A stretch of DNA of 40,732 nucleotides from an uncultured Gilliamella sp. (GTDB lineage: Bacteria; Pseudomonadota; Gammaproteobacteria; Enterobacterales; Orbaceae), in contig CAMLIK010000001.1 in NCBI GenBank assembly GCA_946480175.1, positions 76,364 through 117,095 on the forward strand, in the 5' to 3' direction. Every line of letters begins with the position of its first letter. Position 1 is the first letter of the stretch. This document shows positions 6,801-15,986 of the stretch, one piece after another. Made by a program: the position numbers and the translations under genes. Below the pieces are notes generated by a model. It made no database searches, was not told where the DNA came from, and worked only from the letters and a program-made list of their open reading frames with translations.

Positions 6801-6825
6801 AAAAAACCGGAGACGAGCTCCGGTT
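6801..6825 (-). terminator. Terminator of ahpC
   Basis: An 8-bp perfect stem AACCGGAG / CTCCGGTT (6805-6812 with 6818-6825), read on the minus strand, ends in T residues from 6806 downward. It lies 47 bases past the ahpC stop. Confidence 0.8.
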
Positions 6826-6871
6826 AAAGTCAGAAGAAAGGTAAGTAAAAAATACCATTATCAAAAAATGG

Positions 6872-7474
6872 CTATATTTCGTTTGCATGTTGTTTTAAGT
6901 AGCTAGCAACACCATTTGGATTTGCTTGCATACCTTGCTTTCCTTTTGTCCATTGTGCTGGACAAACTTCACCGTGTTCCTCATGGAATTGGAAGGCATC
7001 AACGATGCGAAGCATCTCATCAACATTACGGCCAATAGGTAAATCATTAATGGTTTCATGACGAACCACACCTGATTTATCAATAAAGAACGAAGCACGC
7101 AGCGCGACACCTGCTTCAGGATGCTCAACACCGTAATTTTGCATAATACTGTGTTTAATATCAGCTACGATTGGGAATTTTACTTCACCAATACCGCCTT
7201 TATCTTGTGGAGTATTACGCCATGCATTGTGAACATATTCAGAATCCATAGAGACACCAATTACTTCGACACCGCGTTTTTTGAACTCTTCTAGGCGGTG
7301 ATCAAATGCAATAATTTCAGATGGACATACAAATGTAAAGTCCATAGGCCAGAAAAATATTACAGCATATTTACCTTTGATATGCTCAGCTAAATTAAAA
7401 TTATTTACAATTTCACCAGAACCCAGCACCGCTGCTGAAGTAAAATCTGGTGCTTTACGAGTTACTAATGTCAT
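6872..7474 (-). CDS. ahpC: Typical 2-Cys peroxiredoxin (AhpC/Prx1 class)
   Basis: This 200-aa cytoplasmic thiol peroxidase reduces H2O2 and organic hydroperoxides. The peroxidatic Cys50 lies in DFTFVCPSE with Thr47 in the active site; Arg126 is the likely third catalytic residue. The resolving Cys171 lies in EVCPAQW. GGIG at 93-96 is present, but the C-terminal YF motif linked to over-oxidation sensitivity is absent (SYLKQ). The protein is longer than E. coli AhpC (187 aa) and closer to the Prx1-like AhpC of Yersinia/Vibrio. No ahpF lies beside it. SD is AAGGAG. A tandem OxyR-like site overlaps the promoter. Confidence 0.92.
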   Translation of the reverse strand: MTLVTRKAPDFTSAAVLGSGEIVNNFNLAEHIKGKYAVIFFWPMDFTFVCPSEIIAFDHRLEEFKKRGVEVIGVSMDSEYVHNAWRNTPQDKGGIGEVKFPIVADIKHSIMQNYGVEHPEAGVALRASFFIDKSGVVRHETINDLPIGRNVDEMLRIVDAFQFHEEHGEVCPAQWTKGKQGMQANPNGVASYLKQHANEI

Positions 7475-7519
7475 AAAATGTCTCCTTGTATAACTTGTAT
7501 TAATGCTTTAATAAATTAC

Positions 7520-7547
7520 ATTATAACAATCTGTGACAATACGCCAA
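7520..7547 (-). promoter_or_regulatory. ahpC sigma70 promoter
   Basis: On the minus strand TTGGCG (7547-7542) and TATAAT (7525-7520) are separated by 16 bases. The -10 box is perfect. The -35 matches 4 of 6 and directly abuts the OxyR-like site, as expected for an activated promoter. Confidence 0.65.
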
Positions 7548-7584
7548 GTTGTTATCAGCGATTGATTTCATAAGTTTAATCTAT
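7548..7584 (-). promoter_or_regulatory. Tandem OxyR-like binding site
   Basis: The OxyR consensus is two copies of ATAGnTnnnAnCTAT spaced by 7 bases. On the minus strand 7584-7570 reads ATAGATTAAACTTAT (9 of 10 defined bases). After exactly 7 bases, 7562-7548 reads ATCGCTGATAACAAC (about 7 of 10). The site sits immediately upstream of the ahpC -35, the classic activating position for oxidative induction. Confidence 0.65.
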
Positions 7585-7597
7585 CATAATTAAACTA

Positions 7598-8902
7598 TTA
7601 TTCGGTTTTAATTATCGTTTTATTGGGTTTTCCTTTATTTTTAGTATCACGATAACGTTGTTTTACTTTTTTCTTTTTGGTCTCTTCTCGTTTTTTAGCT
7701 ACATTTTTTAGCTTAGCTTTTTGTGAAGGTTTCTTTTTAGTCACCGGTTTTGGTGCTTTGGTTTTTGGACGAAGTTCATCAATGGTTCTTAATTTGATTG
7801 GTTCACGAATATAACGTTCAATTTTCTGTAACAACTCATTATCGTGAGCTTCAACGAGCATAATGGCGGTGCCTTTTTTTCCTGCTCTGGCGGTGCGCCC
7901 AATTCGGTGTAAATATACATCGGCGGTTTTAGGCGCATCAAAATTAATGACATGGGTAATATCATCAATATCAATTCCTCTAGCAGCAACATCAGTGGCG
8001 ACCAGTACGTTAACGCTGTTATTATTCATTCGTTTAATGGCTTCATTACGTTTGGCTTGAACCATTTCACCTTCTAAATAACAACTATGAATGCCAGCTT
8101 GATGGAGTAAAGATACCAATTCATGCACACGTTCACGTTTACGCACAAAGACAATGGCTTTTTTTACTTCTCCTTGTTTCAACAAGTGAGCTAATAATGC
8201 GACTTTGTGGTCCAGATCATCGGCACGATAATAAAATTGTAAAATCTTCTTTCGTTCTTTTCGGGAAGGGTCGGCATTAATTTCAACCGGTTCGTTAAGA
8301 ATGCGGTTTGCAAAATTGTGTAAACCTTCACCTTCTAAAGTTGCTGAAAACAGTAAAGTTTGTTTTCGCCAACGAGTTTCAGCAGAAATGGTTTCAACAT
8401 CATGAGCAAATCCCATATCTAACATGCGATCTGCTTCATCTAAAATTAGCATTTCAACAGCACGACAATCGAAGTTTTCTTCTTTTATGTATTGTAACAA
8501 ACGACCGGTCGTCGCAATGACGATATCCTGATTTTTACTGAAAAATTCGGCATGATTCATGTAAGCAACACCTCCTGTGATCGTTGCTATGTTTAAGTGT
8601 GTTGACTCGGTAAGTAATTTTGCTTGTTCTGCTACTTGCATAGCTAATTCACGAGTGGGTGTTAAGATTAAAATTCTTGGTGGCCCTGGTTTTCGACGCG
8701 GAAAATCAAGTAAATGCTGAACGGCAGGAATGAGAAATGCTAACGTTTTACCGGTTCCAGTCGGAGCTGAGCCTAAAACATCTCTGCCGTCTAATGCTAC
8801 CGGGATAGTTTGTGCTTGTATTGCTGTAGGTTCATGAATGTTTTGCGCTTGCAGATTTACAATTAAAATATCATCTAAATCAGTAAAAGTTTGCGTTGTC
8901 AT
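7598..8902 (-). CDS. srmB: DEAD-box RNA helicase SrmB
   Basis: This ATP-dependent RNA helicase acts in early 50S ribosome assembly, in the cytoplasm. The 434-aa protein shows the Q motif (PTAIQAQTIP, ~24-33), motif I APTGTGKT (~46-53), Ia TPTRELA, motif II DEAD (~155), motif III SAT, a helicase C domain with TDVAARGID and motif VI HRIGRTARAG. A lysine-rich C-terminal tail of ~75 residues follows. SrmB-specific stretches such as TGRLLQYIKEENFDCRAVE and VFVRKRERVHEL are nearly identical to E. coli SrmB. It diverges from trmA. Confidence 0.95.
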   Translation of the reverse strand: MTTQTFTDLDDILIVNLQAQNIHEPTAIQAQTIPVALDGRDVLGSAPTGTGKTLAFLIPAVQHLLDFPRRKPGPPRILILTPTRELAMQVAEQAKLLTESTHLNIATITGGVAYMNHAEFFSKNQDIVIATTGRLLQYIKEENFDCRAVEMLILDEADRMLDMGFAHDVETISAETRWRKQTLLFSATLEGEGLHNFANRILNEPVEINADPSRKERKKILQFYYRADDLDHKVALLAHLLKQGEVKKAIVFVRKRERVHELVSLLHQAGIHSCYLEGEMVQAKRNEAIKRMNNNSVNVLVATDVAARGIDIDDITHVINFDAPKTADVYLHRIGRTARAGKKGTAIMLVEAHDNELLQKIERYIREPIKLRTIDELRPKTKAPKPVTKKKPSQKAKLKNVAKKREETKKKKVKQRYRDTKNKGKPNKTIIKTE

Positions 8903-9150
8903 AGTGCTCTTCTAATCTATTATTTTGTGCCACATTATAACGGCAATCGCTATAACTACAATCTATATCCTAACTCAACTGATCTAGAATTCAACAAGAA
9001 TAAAAATCGTTGTGAGGGTAAACGTTTATTCAATAAACCGCTTATCATGTTCAAGCTTATCATAGGTTATGGATTGTGGTAGAATTAAGTCTTTTATAAA
9101 ATAGCGAATACTTCTCACTCTTTATATAAATTGATGATCGAATTATTAAT

Positions 9151-10248
9151 ATGACAGAATCTTTTTCTAACGATAAATACCAGCAACAATTAAATAAAAA
9201 AATAATCAATCTCAAAACTATACTATCGGAATTTGCTTTGCCTGAATTAGTGACTTACCCTTCACCAATTAGTCATTATCGAATGCGTGTTGAATTTAGA
9301 ATTTGGCATCATGGTGATGAGCTTTATCATATCATGTATGATAAAAGAACGAAGAAAAGAGTAAGAATTGATAGTTTTCCCATTGCTTCAAAATTAATTA
9401 ATAGTGCAATGCAGGCAATTTTACCGTTAATACAATCCAATGATAAATTACGTCATCAACTTTTTCAAATTGATTATTTATCAACGCTTAGTGGGCAGTT
9501 ATTAATTACACTTTTGTATCATAAAAAATTAGATGAACAATGGATAATTGAAGCTCAGAAATTAAAGCAACAATTAGCTGAATTAGGTATTAAAACAAAT
9601 TTGGTTGGTCGAGCTAGTAATCAAAAAATAGCTGTCAATGTTGATTATGTTGATGAGACTTTACCAATATTAGATAAGACTTTTAATTATCGACAAATAG
9701 AAAACAGTTTTACACAGCCTAATGCGGCTATTAATATAAAAATGTTGGAATGGGCTATTTCAGTCACTAAAAAGTCCGAGGGTGATTTGCTAGAATTTTA
9801 TTGTGGAAACGGTAATTTTTCAATTGCGTTGGCTCAAAACTTTAGAAAGGTCTTAGCGACAGAAATTGCAAAAGCATCTGTATATTCAGCACAACATAAT
9901 ATCAAAATCAATAATATTGATAACCTGATCATTGTACGATTATCTGCTGAGGAGTTTACCAGCGCAATTAAGAAAGAGCGTGAATTTAATCGATTAAAGG
10001 GTATCAATTTAGATGATTATCATTGTCGAACAGTGTTAGTTGATCCACCTCGAGCGGGATTAGATGATAATACGATTAATATCATTCAAAGTTATGAGCG
10101 AATTGTCTATATTTCATGTAATCCACACACTTTAAAAGGTAATTTGCAACAATTGACTAAAACGCATTATATTGAACATTTTGCAATGTTTGACCAATTT
10201 CCTTATACAGATCATGTTGAAACTGGTGTTGTTCTCTGTAAAAAATAA
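9151..10248 (+). CDS. trmA: tRNA (uracil-54-C5)-methyltransferase TrmA
   Basis: TrmA methylates U54 to ribothymidine in the T loop of all tRNAs using S-adenosylmethionine. The 365-aa protein (E. coli 366) has an N-terminal RNA-binding part with [13 protein letters not shown] (43-55), the SAM motif [15 protein letters not shown] (~213-227), VDPPRAGLD, the catalytic nucleophile Cys323 in YISCNPHTL and the general base Glu357 in DHVETG. No classical SD is visible before ATG 9151. It is a single gene, divergent from srmB, with a large-loop hairpin after its stop. Confidence 0.95.
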   Translation: MTESFSNDKYQQQLNKKIINLKTILSEFALPELVTYPSPISHYRMRVEFRIWHHGDELYHIMYDKRTKKRVRIDSFPIASKLINSAMQAILPLIQSNDKLRHQLFQIDYLSTLSGQLLITLLYHKKLDEQWIIEAQKLKQQLAELGIKTNLVGRASNQKIAVNVDYVDETLPILDKTFNYRQIENSFTQPNAAINIKMLEWAISVTKKSEGDLLEFYCGNGNFSIALAQNFRKVLATEIAKASVYSAQHNIKINNIDNLIIVRLSAEEFTSAIKKEREFNRLKGINLDDYHCRTVLVDPPRAGLDDNTINIIQSYERIVYISCNPHTLKGNLQQLTKTHYIEHFAMFDQFPYTDHVETGVVLCKK

Positions 10249-10262
10249 TATCAATACTCAAC

Positions 10263-10316
10263 AACGGTTAATTTTGCTAAAATAAAACCAGTTTTAAACT
10301 TAATTAACCGTTTTAT
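10263..10316 (+). terminator. Large-loop terminator candidate after trmA
   Basis: AACGGTTAATT (10263-10273) pairs perfectly with AATTAACCGTT (10302-10312), which leads into TTTT. The 28-base loop can fold a smaller AAAAC/GTTTT stem. A long loop makes it weaker than typical terminators. Confidence 0.45.
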
Positions 10317-10350
10317 CCAAATTATTTCATATTTTATTGTTTAAAAGGCA

Positions 10351-10451
10351 AAAAAAAACCCTAGATGGACTAGGGCTGCATTAAATTGCAAGGAATGGAT
10401 GAAAGGAAATAAAACAATGAAACAATACTGTCTAGCCTCATGAATCATTGT
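10351..10451 (-). ncRNA. Candidate small RNA, ~100 nt
   Basis: A complete minus-strand transcription unit lies in the trmA-cusR gap with no ORF of useful size. The promoter is TTAATC (10486-10481), 17 bases, then TATAGT (10463-10458). A start near 10451 gives a ~100-nt RNA ending in a perfect terminator: CCCTAG/CTAGGG stem (10375-10359) followed by eight or more T (to 10351). The middle is single-stranded-looking and pyrimidine-rich (TTTATTTCCTTTCATCC, CATTCCTTGC), able to pair with Shine-Dalgarno regions, as Hfq-dependent sRNAs do. I do not recognise it as a named sRNA. Confidence 0.55.
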
Positions 10452-10457
10452 GGTGCT

Positions 10458-10486
10458 ACTATAACAAACCTAAACAGACGGATTAA
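10458..10486 (-). promoter_or_regulatory. Promoter of the candidate small RNA
   Basis: On the minus strand TTAATC and TATAGT are spaced by 17 bases. The -10 matches 5 of 6 and the -35 3 of 6 of the sigma70 consensus. No minus-strand gene lies upstream that could account for the terminator at 10351-10375. Confidence 0.45.
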
Positions 10487-10605
10487 TGACTATGAAATTA
10501 CAAAATGGTCACTGATGTGTCATGATGTCATTTGACTTTCTAATATATCCTATAACTGCATTATGCAATTTCGATAACCTGATAAAACATTAAGGAATAT
10601 TCAAT

Positions 10606-11292
10606 ATGAAATTGTTAGTTGTTGAAGATGAACAAAAAACAGGTGAATATCTTCGCCAAGGTTTAGTTGAATCAGGATTTATTGTAGATCTTACTGATAA
10701 TGGTCTCGATGGTTATCACCGGGCAATGACTGAAGAGTATGATTTAATTATTCTTGATGTAATGTTACCAGATATTGTTGGTTGGAAGATTGTCCAGTCT
10801 TTGCGTGAAGCAGGTAAAGATACTCAAATTATTTTGCTTACTGCAATGGGAAGTGTTGAAGATAAAGTGAAAGGACTTAATTTAGGTGCTGATGATTATA
10901 TCGTCAAACCTTTTTCTTTTGCTGAATTGTTAGCAAGAATTAAATCCTTATTAAGACGAAATGTTCCACAAGTTAATAATTATCAATTAAGCATTGCCGA
11001 TTTAGTTATGGATTTACCTAAACGAACAGTAATGCGAGGTGATAAAAGAATTGATTTAACTAATAAAGAGTTCTTATTACTTGAATATTTTTTACGTTAT
11101 CCCGGCGAAGTATTACCAAGATCACTTATTGCTTCACAAGTATGGGATATGAATTTTGACAGCGATACTAATGTTATTGATGTGGCAATTAGGCGATTGA
11201 GGAACAAGATTGATGCTGATTTTGAGCCGAAATTGATTCATACAGTCCGAGGAATGGGATATAAATTAGATGTATTGGATGAAGCAGAGTAA
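10606..11292 (+). CDS. cusR: CusR-type heavy-metal response regulator
   Basis: The 228-aa OmpR/PhoB-family regulator has a receiver domain (1-120) with the acidic pocket (EDE at 7-9), phosphoacceptor Asp51 in LDVMLP, Thr79 and Lys101 in VKPF. A winged-helix DNA-binding domain follows (~130-225) with [20 protein letters not shown] and VRGMGYKL. The segment [17 protein letters not shown] is almost identical to E. coli CusR, the activator of Cu/Ag efflux. Its 3' end overlaps the kinase gene. No cusCFBA or copA is present in this window, so the regulon here is unknown. SD is TAAGGA. Confidence 0.85.
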   Translation: MKLLVVEDEQKTGEYLRQGLVESGFIVDLTDNGLDGYHRAMTEEYDLIILDVMLPDIVGWKIVQSLREAGKDTQIILLTAMGSVEDKVKGLNLGADDYIVKPFSFAELLARIKSLLRRNVPQVNNYQLSIADLVMDLPKRTVMRGDKRIDLTNKEFLLLEYFLRYPGEVLPRSLIASQVWDMNFDSDTNVIDVAIRRLRNKIDADFEPKLIHTVRGMGYKLDVLDEAE

Positions 11293-12682
11293 CATCATAT
11301 CGTTTCGTATACCACTTATTATATGCCTGCTAACCTGCGGGCTACTTTATTGTTTTAGCTATCTTATTGAACATACGTTTGAAAAAATTTCAATTCAACA
11401 AAATGTTTCGGAATTGAATTCTGTTATTACCTCAATTGAACGTGAACTTACTTATTATTCACCCGATGAAAATCGAGATGAATTTTTTCAAAACCTTTTA
11501 CTTATTCTCACAGGTCATCATCATCTATTTGTTTATATTATTGATGATAAAGGAAAAATAGTTTATCGCACCCGCGGTCCTAATTTATCTATTGCGTTAT
11601 CTCAAGAAGATTTTGAACGATTAATTACCGAAAATAGTACAGCAATTTGGAATATTGATAAGTCATCTTATCGTATCGGTGCATCTAGAGTTTTGTTGGA
11701 TGAAAATCGTCAATATACTACGATTGTTGCTGTCGCGCGCGATTTGCAACTTGAGTTTATCAATCGATTACGAAATGGTTTAGGGTTACTTATTGCTATT
11801 TCCTGTGTGTTAGCATTGATCGGATCGTTAATCTCCATTTATTATACACAAAAGCCAATTAATCGATTAATTAAAAAAATTGAACGAATTAATATGAAAA
11901 GTTTAAATTATCGCATTTCAACAGCTTCTGTTCCTGTAAAATATGTGAGTTTAGTTAAAGCTTTTAATAATATGCTCCATCGAATGGAAGATGTCTTTGA
12001 GCGACAACGTAATTTTACCGCAGATATTGCTCATGAAATGCGAACGCCAATCACTAACTTAACAACACAAACCCAAATTGTGTTAAATAATGCCCGTTCT
12101 ACAGAAGAGTATCGAGAAATCCTTTACTCTAATTTAGAAGAGTATGAAAAGATGTCACAAATGATTTCGGATATGCTTTTTTTAGCGCAGGCTGATAATC
12201 ATCAACTTGTTCCAAATCTAATTGATATTGATCTACACTCAATGATTGGTTTTATGTGCGAATATTTTGAACCTTTAACTGATGAGAAAAATATTACCTT
12301 TGAGCTTGAAGGTAATTGTTCTCATATTCAGGGCGATAAAATGATGTTAGGTCGGGCAATAAGCAATATAATATCCAATGCGATTCGTTATACACCCGAA
12401 AATCAGTCAATTAAAATTAAATTGAGTCAATTAACACAAAAACGAATTCAGATTATTATATCTAATCCTGGTAATAAGATAGAAAGTCGTCATTTACCTC
12501 ATCTTTTTGACCGTTTTTATCGAGTTGATGAATCGCGTCATCGAAATAATAAAGATAGTTCAGGGACAGGAATTGGTTTAGCTATTGTAAAATCGATTAT
12601 CGATACACATAAAGGTCAGATTTATGTTGAATCAGATGATATCTCAACTCGATTTATTATTAATCTTCCGACAGCTATTTAA
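11270..12682 (+). CDS. cusS: CusS-type heavy-metal sensor histidine kinase
   Basis: The 470-aa inner-membrane kinase pairs with the regulator encoded upstream. It has TM1 ~10-34, a periplasmic sensor ~35-170 containing a His triplet (TGHHHLF, 83-85), TM2 ~172-192 and HAMP ~193-245. HisKA follows with phosphorylated His255 in [14 protein letters not shown], then the HATPase domain with N-box [12 protein letters not shown] and G-box [11 protein letters not shown]. The sensor loop is shorter than in E. coli CusS and has no obvious Met-rich patch. The start overlaps cusR by 23 bases; a second ATG at 11279 is an equally possible start. The 3' end overlaps yaeP tail-to-tail by 8 bases. Confidence 0.85.
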   Translation: MYWMKQSNIISFRIPLIICLLTCGLLYCFSYLIEHTFEKISIQQNVSELNSVITSIERELTYYSPDENRDEFFQNLLLILTGHHHLFVYIIDDKGKIVYRTRGPNLSIALSQEDFERLITENSTAIWNIDKSSYRIGASRVLLDENRQYTTIVAVARDLQLEFINRLRNGLGLLIAISCVLALIGSLISIYYTQKPINRLIKKIERINMKSLNYRISTASVPVKYVSLVKAFNNMLHRMEDVFERQRNFTADIAHEMRTPITNLTTQTQIVLNNARSTEEYREILYSNLEEYEKMSQMISDMLFLAQADNHQLVPNLIDIDLHSMIGFMCEYFEPLTDEKNITFELEGNCSHIQGDKMMLGRAISNIISNAIRYTPENQSIKIKLSQLTQKRIQIIISNPGNKIESRHLPHLFDRFYRVDESRHRNNKDSSGTGIGLAIVKSIIDTHKGQIYVESDDISTRFIINLPTAI

Positions 12683-12875
12683 TGTCATAATCACTTATTA
12701 AGAGATTAGCTGCCGCATATGCAGCTTTTTCTCTTAAATCCAGCGGTACTTGCTGATTTCCAACAATTTCGTTAAGCACTGTCATTACGGCGCCTAATGC
12801 ATCATCAATATATCCTAAATCATTACTGCCAATTTGTGCATATCGTTCACGTATTAGCTCATTATATTTGTTCAT
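12675..12875 (-). CDS. yaeP: YaeP, UPF0253 family
   Basis: The 66-aa protein [20 protein letters not shown] ... [19 protein letters not shown] is a clear homologue of E. coli YaeP, including the conserved DLGYxxDALG and [10 protein letters not shown] blocks. It is all helical, with no known catalytic role. In E. coli it lies beside rof. Here it stands between the cusS 3' end and the LPS genes, with the same orientation as waaC. Its stop codon lies within the end of cusS. Confidence 0.9.
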   Translation of the reverse strand: MNKYNELIRERYAQIGSNDLGYIDDALGAVMTVLNEIVGNQQVPLDLREKAAYAAANLLISDYDIK

Positions 12876-12916
12876 TTTTTTATCCTATTTATTATTATTA
12901 AAACTTAGATGCAATT

Positions 12917-13879
12917 TTAAATAAATTCAGCTAATTGTTGATAAACTTCATTAGCAGATATTGATTGCATCATTTTATCTGTTGACATAATGCTATGCTG
13001 ATTTTTACCATATCCACCGATTAGTTTTGGATCAGTTTTTCCAAATAAAGTAATATTAGGTCTATCTAATGCTGCTGTTAAATGGCTTAATCCAGTATCG
13101 ACGGATACTACAGCTTTGGCACCGGCAATAACCGTTGCAATTTCATTAAGAGATAATTTAGGTAATACTTCAACATGTTTGAACCCTTGAGCTAAACGCA
13201 ATGCACGTTCTTGTTCATGTGGAGCTCCCCATGGAAGTTTAACTTTTAGACCAGTAGGTTCAATCAGCTCAATTAAATTACGCCATGCCGATTCAGTCCA
13301 ATGTTTTTCATCACGGGTAGTTGCATGTAGGAAAATCAAATATTTTTGGTTATCAGGTGGTAATGATGTTAAAAAATGATCAGCAATAGCATAGTCACCA
13401 ATCGAATCTGGTTGTGAGTAGCTAAGGCTTTTAGCAAACAACATACGGATACGTTCAATGGCATGCATCTGTTTAGGAACATGATGTTTTACGTCATAAA
13501 ACCAACTTGCAATTGGTTCTTTTATGCTTTGGCGATCCAAACCATGTTTGATACCTTTCGCTTTATGAGTGATTAAAAATGCACTTTTAATTAGCCCTTG
13601 AGCATCAATAATGCAATCATACTGTTGACGCTGTAAGTGTTCTATAAATTGATGGCGTTCTTGACGGATATTCTTAGCGAACCAGTTTTTTCGCCAACGT
13701 CTAATTGCAACCGGAATGACGTCATTTACTGCAAAATGCCAACTGGGAATTTGACAAAAGTTTTCTTCAACAACCCAATCAAATGTTATATCAGGTATGC
13801 AGTTAGCTGCATCAGTTAAAGCAGGTAAAGTATGCAATACATCACCCATAGATGAAGTTTTAACAATTAATACGCGCAT
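12917..13879 (-). CDS. waaC: Lipopolysaccharide heptosyltransferase I
   Basis: The 320-aa glycosyltransferase-family-9 enzyme adds the first L-glycero-D-manno-heptose to Kdo2-lipid A at the cytoplasmic face. The N terminus RVLIVKTSSMGDVLHTLPAL is the acceptor-side signature of WaaC. The C-terminal Rossmann half contains VSVDTGLSHLTAALDRPNITL and FGKTDPKLIGGYG, which form the ADP-heptose site. It starts 2 bases after the waaF stop, so it is translationally coupled in a hldD-waaF-waaC operon as in Enterobacterales. Confidence 0.95.
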   Translation of the reverse strand: MRVLIVKTSSMGDVLHTLPALTDAANCIPDITFDWVVEENFCQIPSWHFAVNDVIPVAIRRWRKNWFAKNIRQERHQFIEHLQRQQYDCIIDAQGLIKSAFLITHKAKGIKHGLDRQSIKEPIASWFYDVKHHVPKQMHAIERIRMLFAKSLSYSQPDSIGDYAIADHFLTSLPPDNQKYLIFLHATTRDEKHWTESAWRNLIELIEPTGLKVKLPWGAPHEQERALRLAQGFKHVEVLPKLSLNEIATVIAGAKAVVSVDTGLSHLTAALDRPNITLFGKTDPKLIGGYGKNQHSIMSTDKMMQSISANEVYQQLAEFI

Positions 13880-13881
13880 AA

Positions 13882-14928
13882 TTAACGGCTCTTTTCGCAG
13901 CGAACAATAAGTTTCATTAATGTTTCAAATACTAAATCTGGTTTTATATCAATAAGGCTTTGGTGATAACCTTGTTCTGCATCACCTTTACGAACACGAT
14001 GATAGCCAGTGATTAAACGGATCACTTCAGCTTTATCGGATAGTGGCGGGGTAAAATCTGGGCTACTTGGCCCATAAAGTGCCACTAAAGGTTTATCTAG
14101 AGCGGCAGCTACATGCATAAGCCCTGAGTCATTGGTGACGACAGCTTTACATGCTGCAATCAGATTTATTGCTTGTCCTAATTCAGTTTGTCCAGCAAGG
14201 TTAATACATTGTTCTCCATGATTCATTTTAGTAATGATTTGTTCGCCGACTATTTTATCTTTTGCTGAACCGAAAATAATAATTTTAGCATGCTGTTTTA
14301 CGATTAAATCAGCTAACGCGGCATAGTGATAATCAGGCCAACGTTTGGCTGGACCAAATTCAGCACCAGGACAGAAGCCGATTAAAGGCACGTCACTAGG
14401 AATATTAAACGTTGCTAATGCTTGATCTAATTCATCTTTTTCAACACTAAGCTTTGGCCACAAAATTGGTTGAGGCAGATCTTTAGCTGAATGAATATCT
14501 TGTTTAGGGTAGGCGAGAGCGACATAGCGTTCTACCATTAATGGAAAGGCTTGTTTATCCAGCACTCTTAAATCATTTAATAAGCCATAACGCATCTCAC
14601 CTTTCCAACCTGTACGTTTAGCAATTTTAGCAAAAAAAGGAATAAGTGCCGATTTAAATGAATTAGGTAAGATGATTGCTTGGTCGTATTGATTATTGCG
14701 TAATTCCTTTCCTAACTGATAACGTTTGCTTAAAGCAAACTCACCATGGCTAATAGGCATAGCAATTGATTGATTTACTTCAGGCATTTTATCTAATAAA
14801 GATCGGCACCAAGTTGGTGCCATCACATCAATTTCAATAGATGGATCTAACTGTTTTAATGTGCGATATAAGCTTTGTGACATCATCATGTCACCAACCC
14901 ATGAAGGACCAATAATCAACGTTTTCAT
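13882..14928 (-). CDS. waaF: Lipopolysaccharide heptosyltransferase II
   Basis: The 348-aa GT9 enzyme transfers the second heptose to the inner core. The start MKTLIIGPSWVGDMMMSQSL is diagnostic for WaaF (GPSWVGDMMMSQSLY in enterics). Other conserved blocks are MAPTWCRSLLDKMPEV, GFCPGAEFGPAKRWP and the sugar-nucleotide site VVTNDSGLMHVAAALDKPLV followed by YGPSSPDFTPPLS. It begins 10 bases after hldD and ends two bases before waaC. Confidence 0.95.
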   Translation of the reverse strand: MKTLIIGPSWVGDMMMSQSLYRTLKQLDPSIEIDVMAPTWCRSLLDKMPEVNQSIAMPISHGEFALSKRYQLGKELRNNQYDQAIILPNSFKSALIPFFAKIAKRTGWKGEMRYGLLNDLRVLDKQAFPLMVERYVALAYPKQDIHSAKDLPQPILWPKLSVEKDELDQALATFNIPSDVPLIGFCPGAEFGPAKRWPDYHYAALADLIVKQHAKIIIFGSAKDKIVGEQIITKMNHGEQCINLAGQTELGQAINLIAACKAVVTNDSGLMHVAAALDKPLVALYGPSSPDFTPPLSDKAEVIRLITGYHRVRKGDAEQGYHQSLIDIKPDLVFETLMKLIVRCEKSR

Positions 14929-14938
14929 TGCGGTTCCT

Positions 14939-15865
14939 TTATTGTTGGTTTAACCATTGCATATATTCAGTTGTTCCTTGAGACACTGTTTTAAACTCAA
15001 TTGGACAACCTGTTTTTCTGAATTTAGTCAGATCAGCTTGAGTAAAGCTTTGATAGCGTCCTTTTAAGTGTTCAGGGAATGGAATATAATCGATTTCGCC
15101 TTTGTGATGATAGTCTAATACTGCATCAGCGACCGATTGGAATGATTCAGCACGACCAGTTCCACAATTAAAAATGCCAGAAACTTTGTTTTTCCAGAAC
15201 CATAAATTAACTTCAACCACATCGCCAACGTAAATGAAATCACGTTTAAAATTATCACTGCCAGCAAATAATTTAGGCTTTTCTCCTTTAATTATTTGTT
15301 CATTCAAGTGGTAAGCAACGCTAGCCATGCTACCTTTATGGTTTTCACGAGGTCCATAGACATTGAAATAACGAAAACCACAAATTTGTGAACTTGCATT
15401 AGGTAAAATTTCTCGTACGTACTGGTCGAATAAAAACTTTGAATAACCATATACATTCAAAGGTTTTTCATAAACTCTATCTTCAATAAAATTGTCACTA
15501 CGTCCTCCATAAGTTGCGGCGGAAGAAGCGTATAAAAAAGGAATATCAAAATCTAAACAATAATGCAGCAAATCTTTTGAATAGTTGTAATTATTTTCCA
15601 TCATAAATCTGCCATCCCATTCAGTAGTAGATGAACAAGCTCCTTGATGAAAAATAACTTCAATATCCAGATTTTCACCGGAGACTATTGCTGAAATAAA
15701 CTCATCTTTATCCATATAATCAGCAATATCTAAATCTGCTAAGTTGGCAAATTTAGTACCATCGGTTAAATCGTCTACTACTAAAATATCTTTTCGGCCT
15801 AAATCATTTAAACCTTTTACAATATTACTTCCAATAAAACCGGCACCGCCAGTAACAACGATCAT
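14939..15865 (-). CDS. hldD: ADP-L-glycero-D-manno-heptose 6-epimerase
   Basis: HldD converts ADP-D,D-heptose to the L,D form used by WaaC and WaaF. The 308-aa short-chain dehydrogenase-like enzyme has an N-terminal NADP site [11 protein letters not shown], the catalytic Tyr/Lys pair in [14 protein letters not shown], the serine region [10 protein letters not shown], and [12 protein letters not shown] chose ATG 15865 because the protein then begins [14 protein letters not shown] like E. coli HldD (310 aa) and AAAGG precedes it; the frame is open 11 codons further upstream. It is the first gene of the hldD-waaF-waaC run. Confidence 0.95.
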   Translation of the reverse strand: MIVVTGGAGFIGSNIVKGLNDLGRKDILVVDDLTDGTKFANLADLDIADYMDKDEFISAIVSGENLDIEVIFHQGACSSTTEWDGRFMMENNYNYSKDLLHYCLDFDIPFLYASSAATYGGRSDNFIEDRVYEKPLNVYGYSKFLFDQYVREILPNASSQICGFRYFNVYGPRENHKGSMASVAYHLNEQIIKGEKPKLFAGSDNFKRDFIYVGDVVEVNLWFWKNKVSGIFNCGTGRAESFQSVADAVLDYHHKGEIDYIPFPEHLKGRYQSFTQADLTKFRKTGCPIEFKTVSQGTTEYMQWLNQQ

Positions 15866-15986
15866 AATGACACCTTTAACTAATAAAATTAATGGCACTA
15901 TAATAACGATTTATTGGCAAATTTTCGAGTGCTCTTTTAGTTATCTTAATTTTGTATGTTGTTACTTGATGATCATAAAATTTGAT

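Noticed and set aside
7863-8060. Plus-strand ORFs inside srmB, tamB, dapB and other minus-strand genes
   Set aside because: They are reading-frame shadows with no start signals and no protein features.
10421-10444. Eight-codon leader peptide (MKQYCLAS) on the plus strand before cusR
   Set aside because: There is no attenuator on the plus strand; the nearby terminator faces the minus strand and is better explained by a small RNA.
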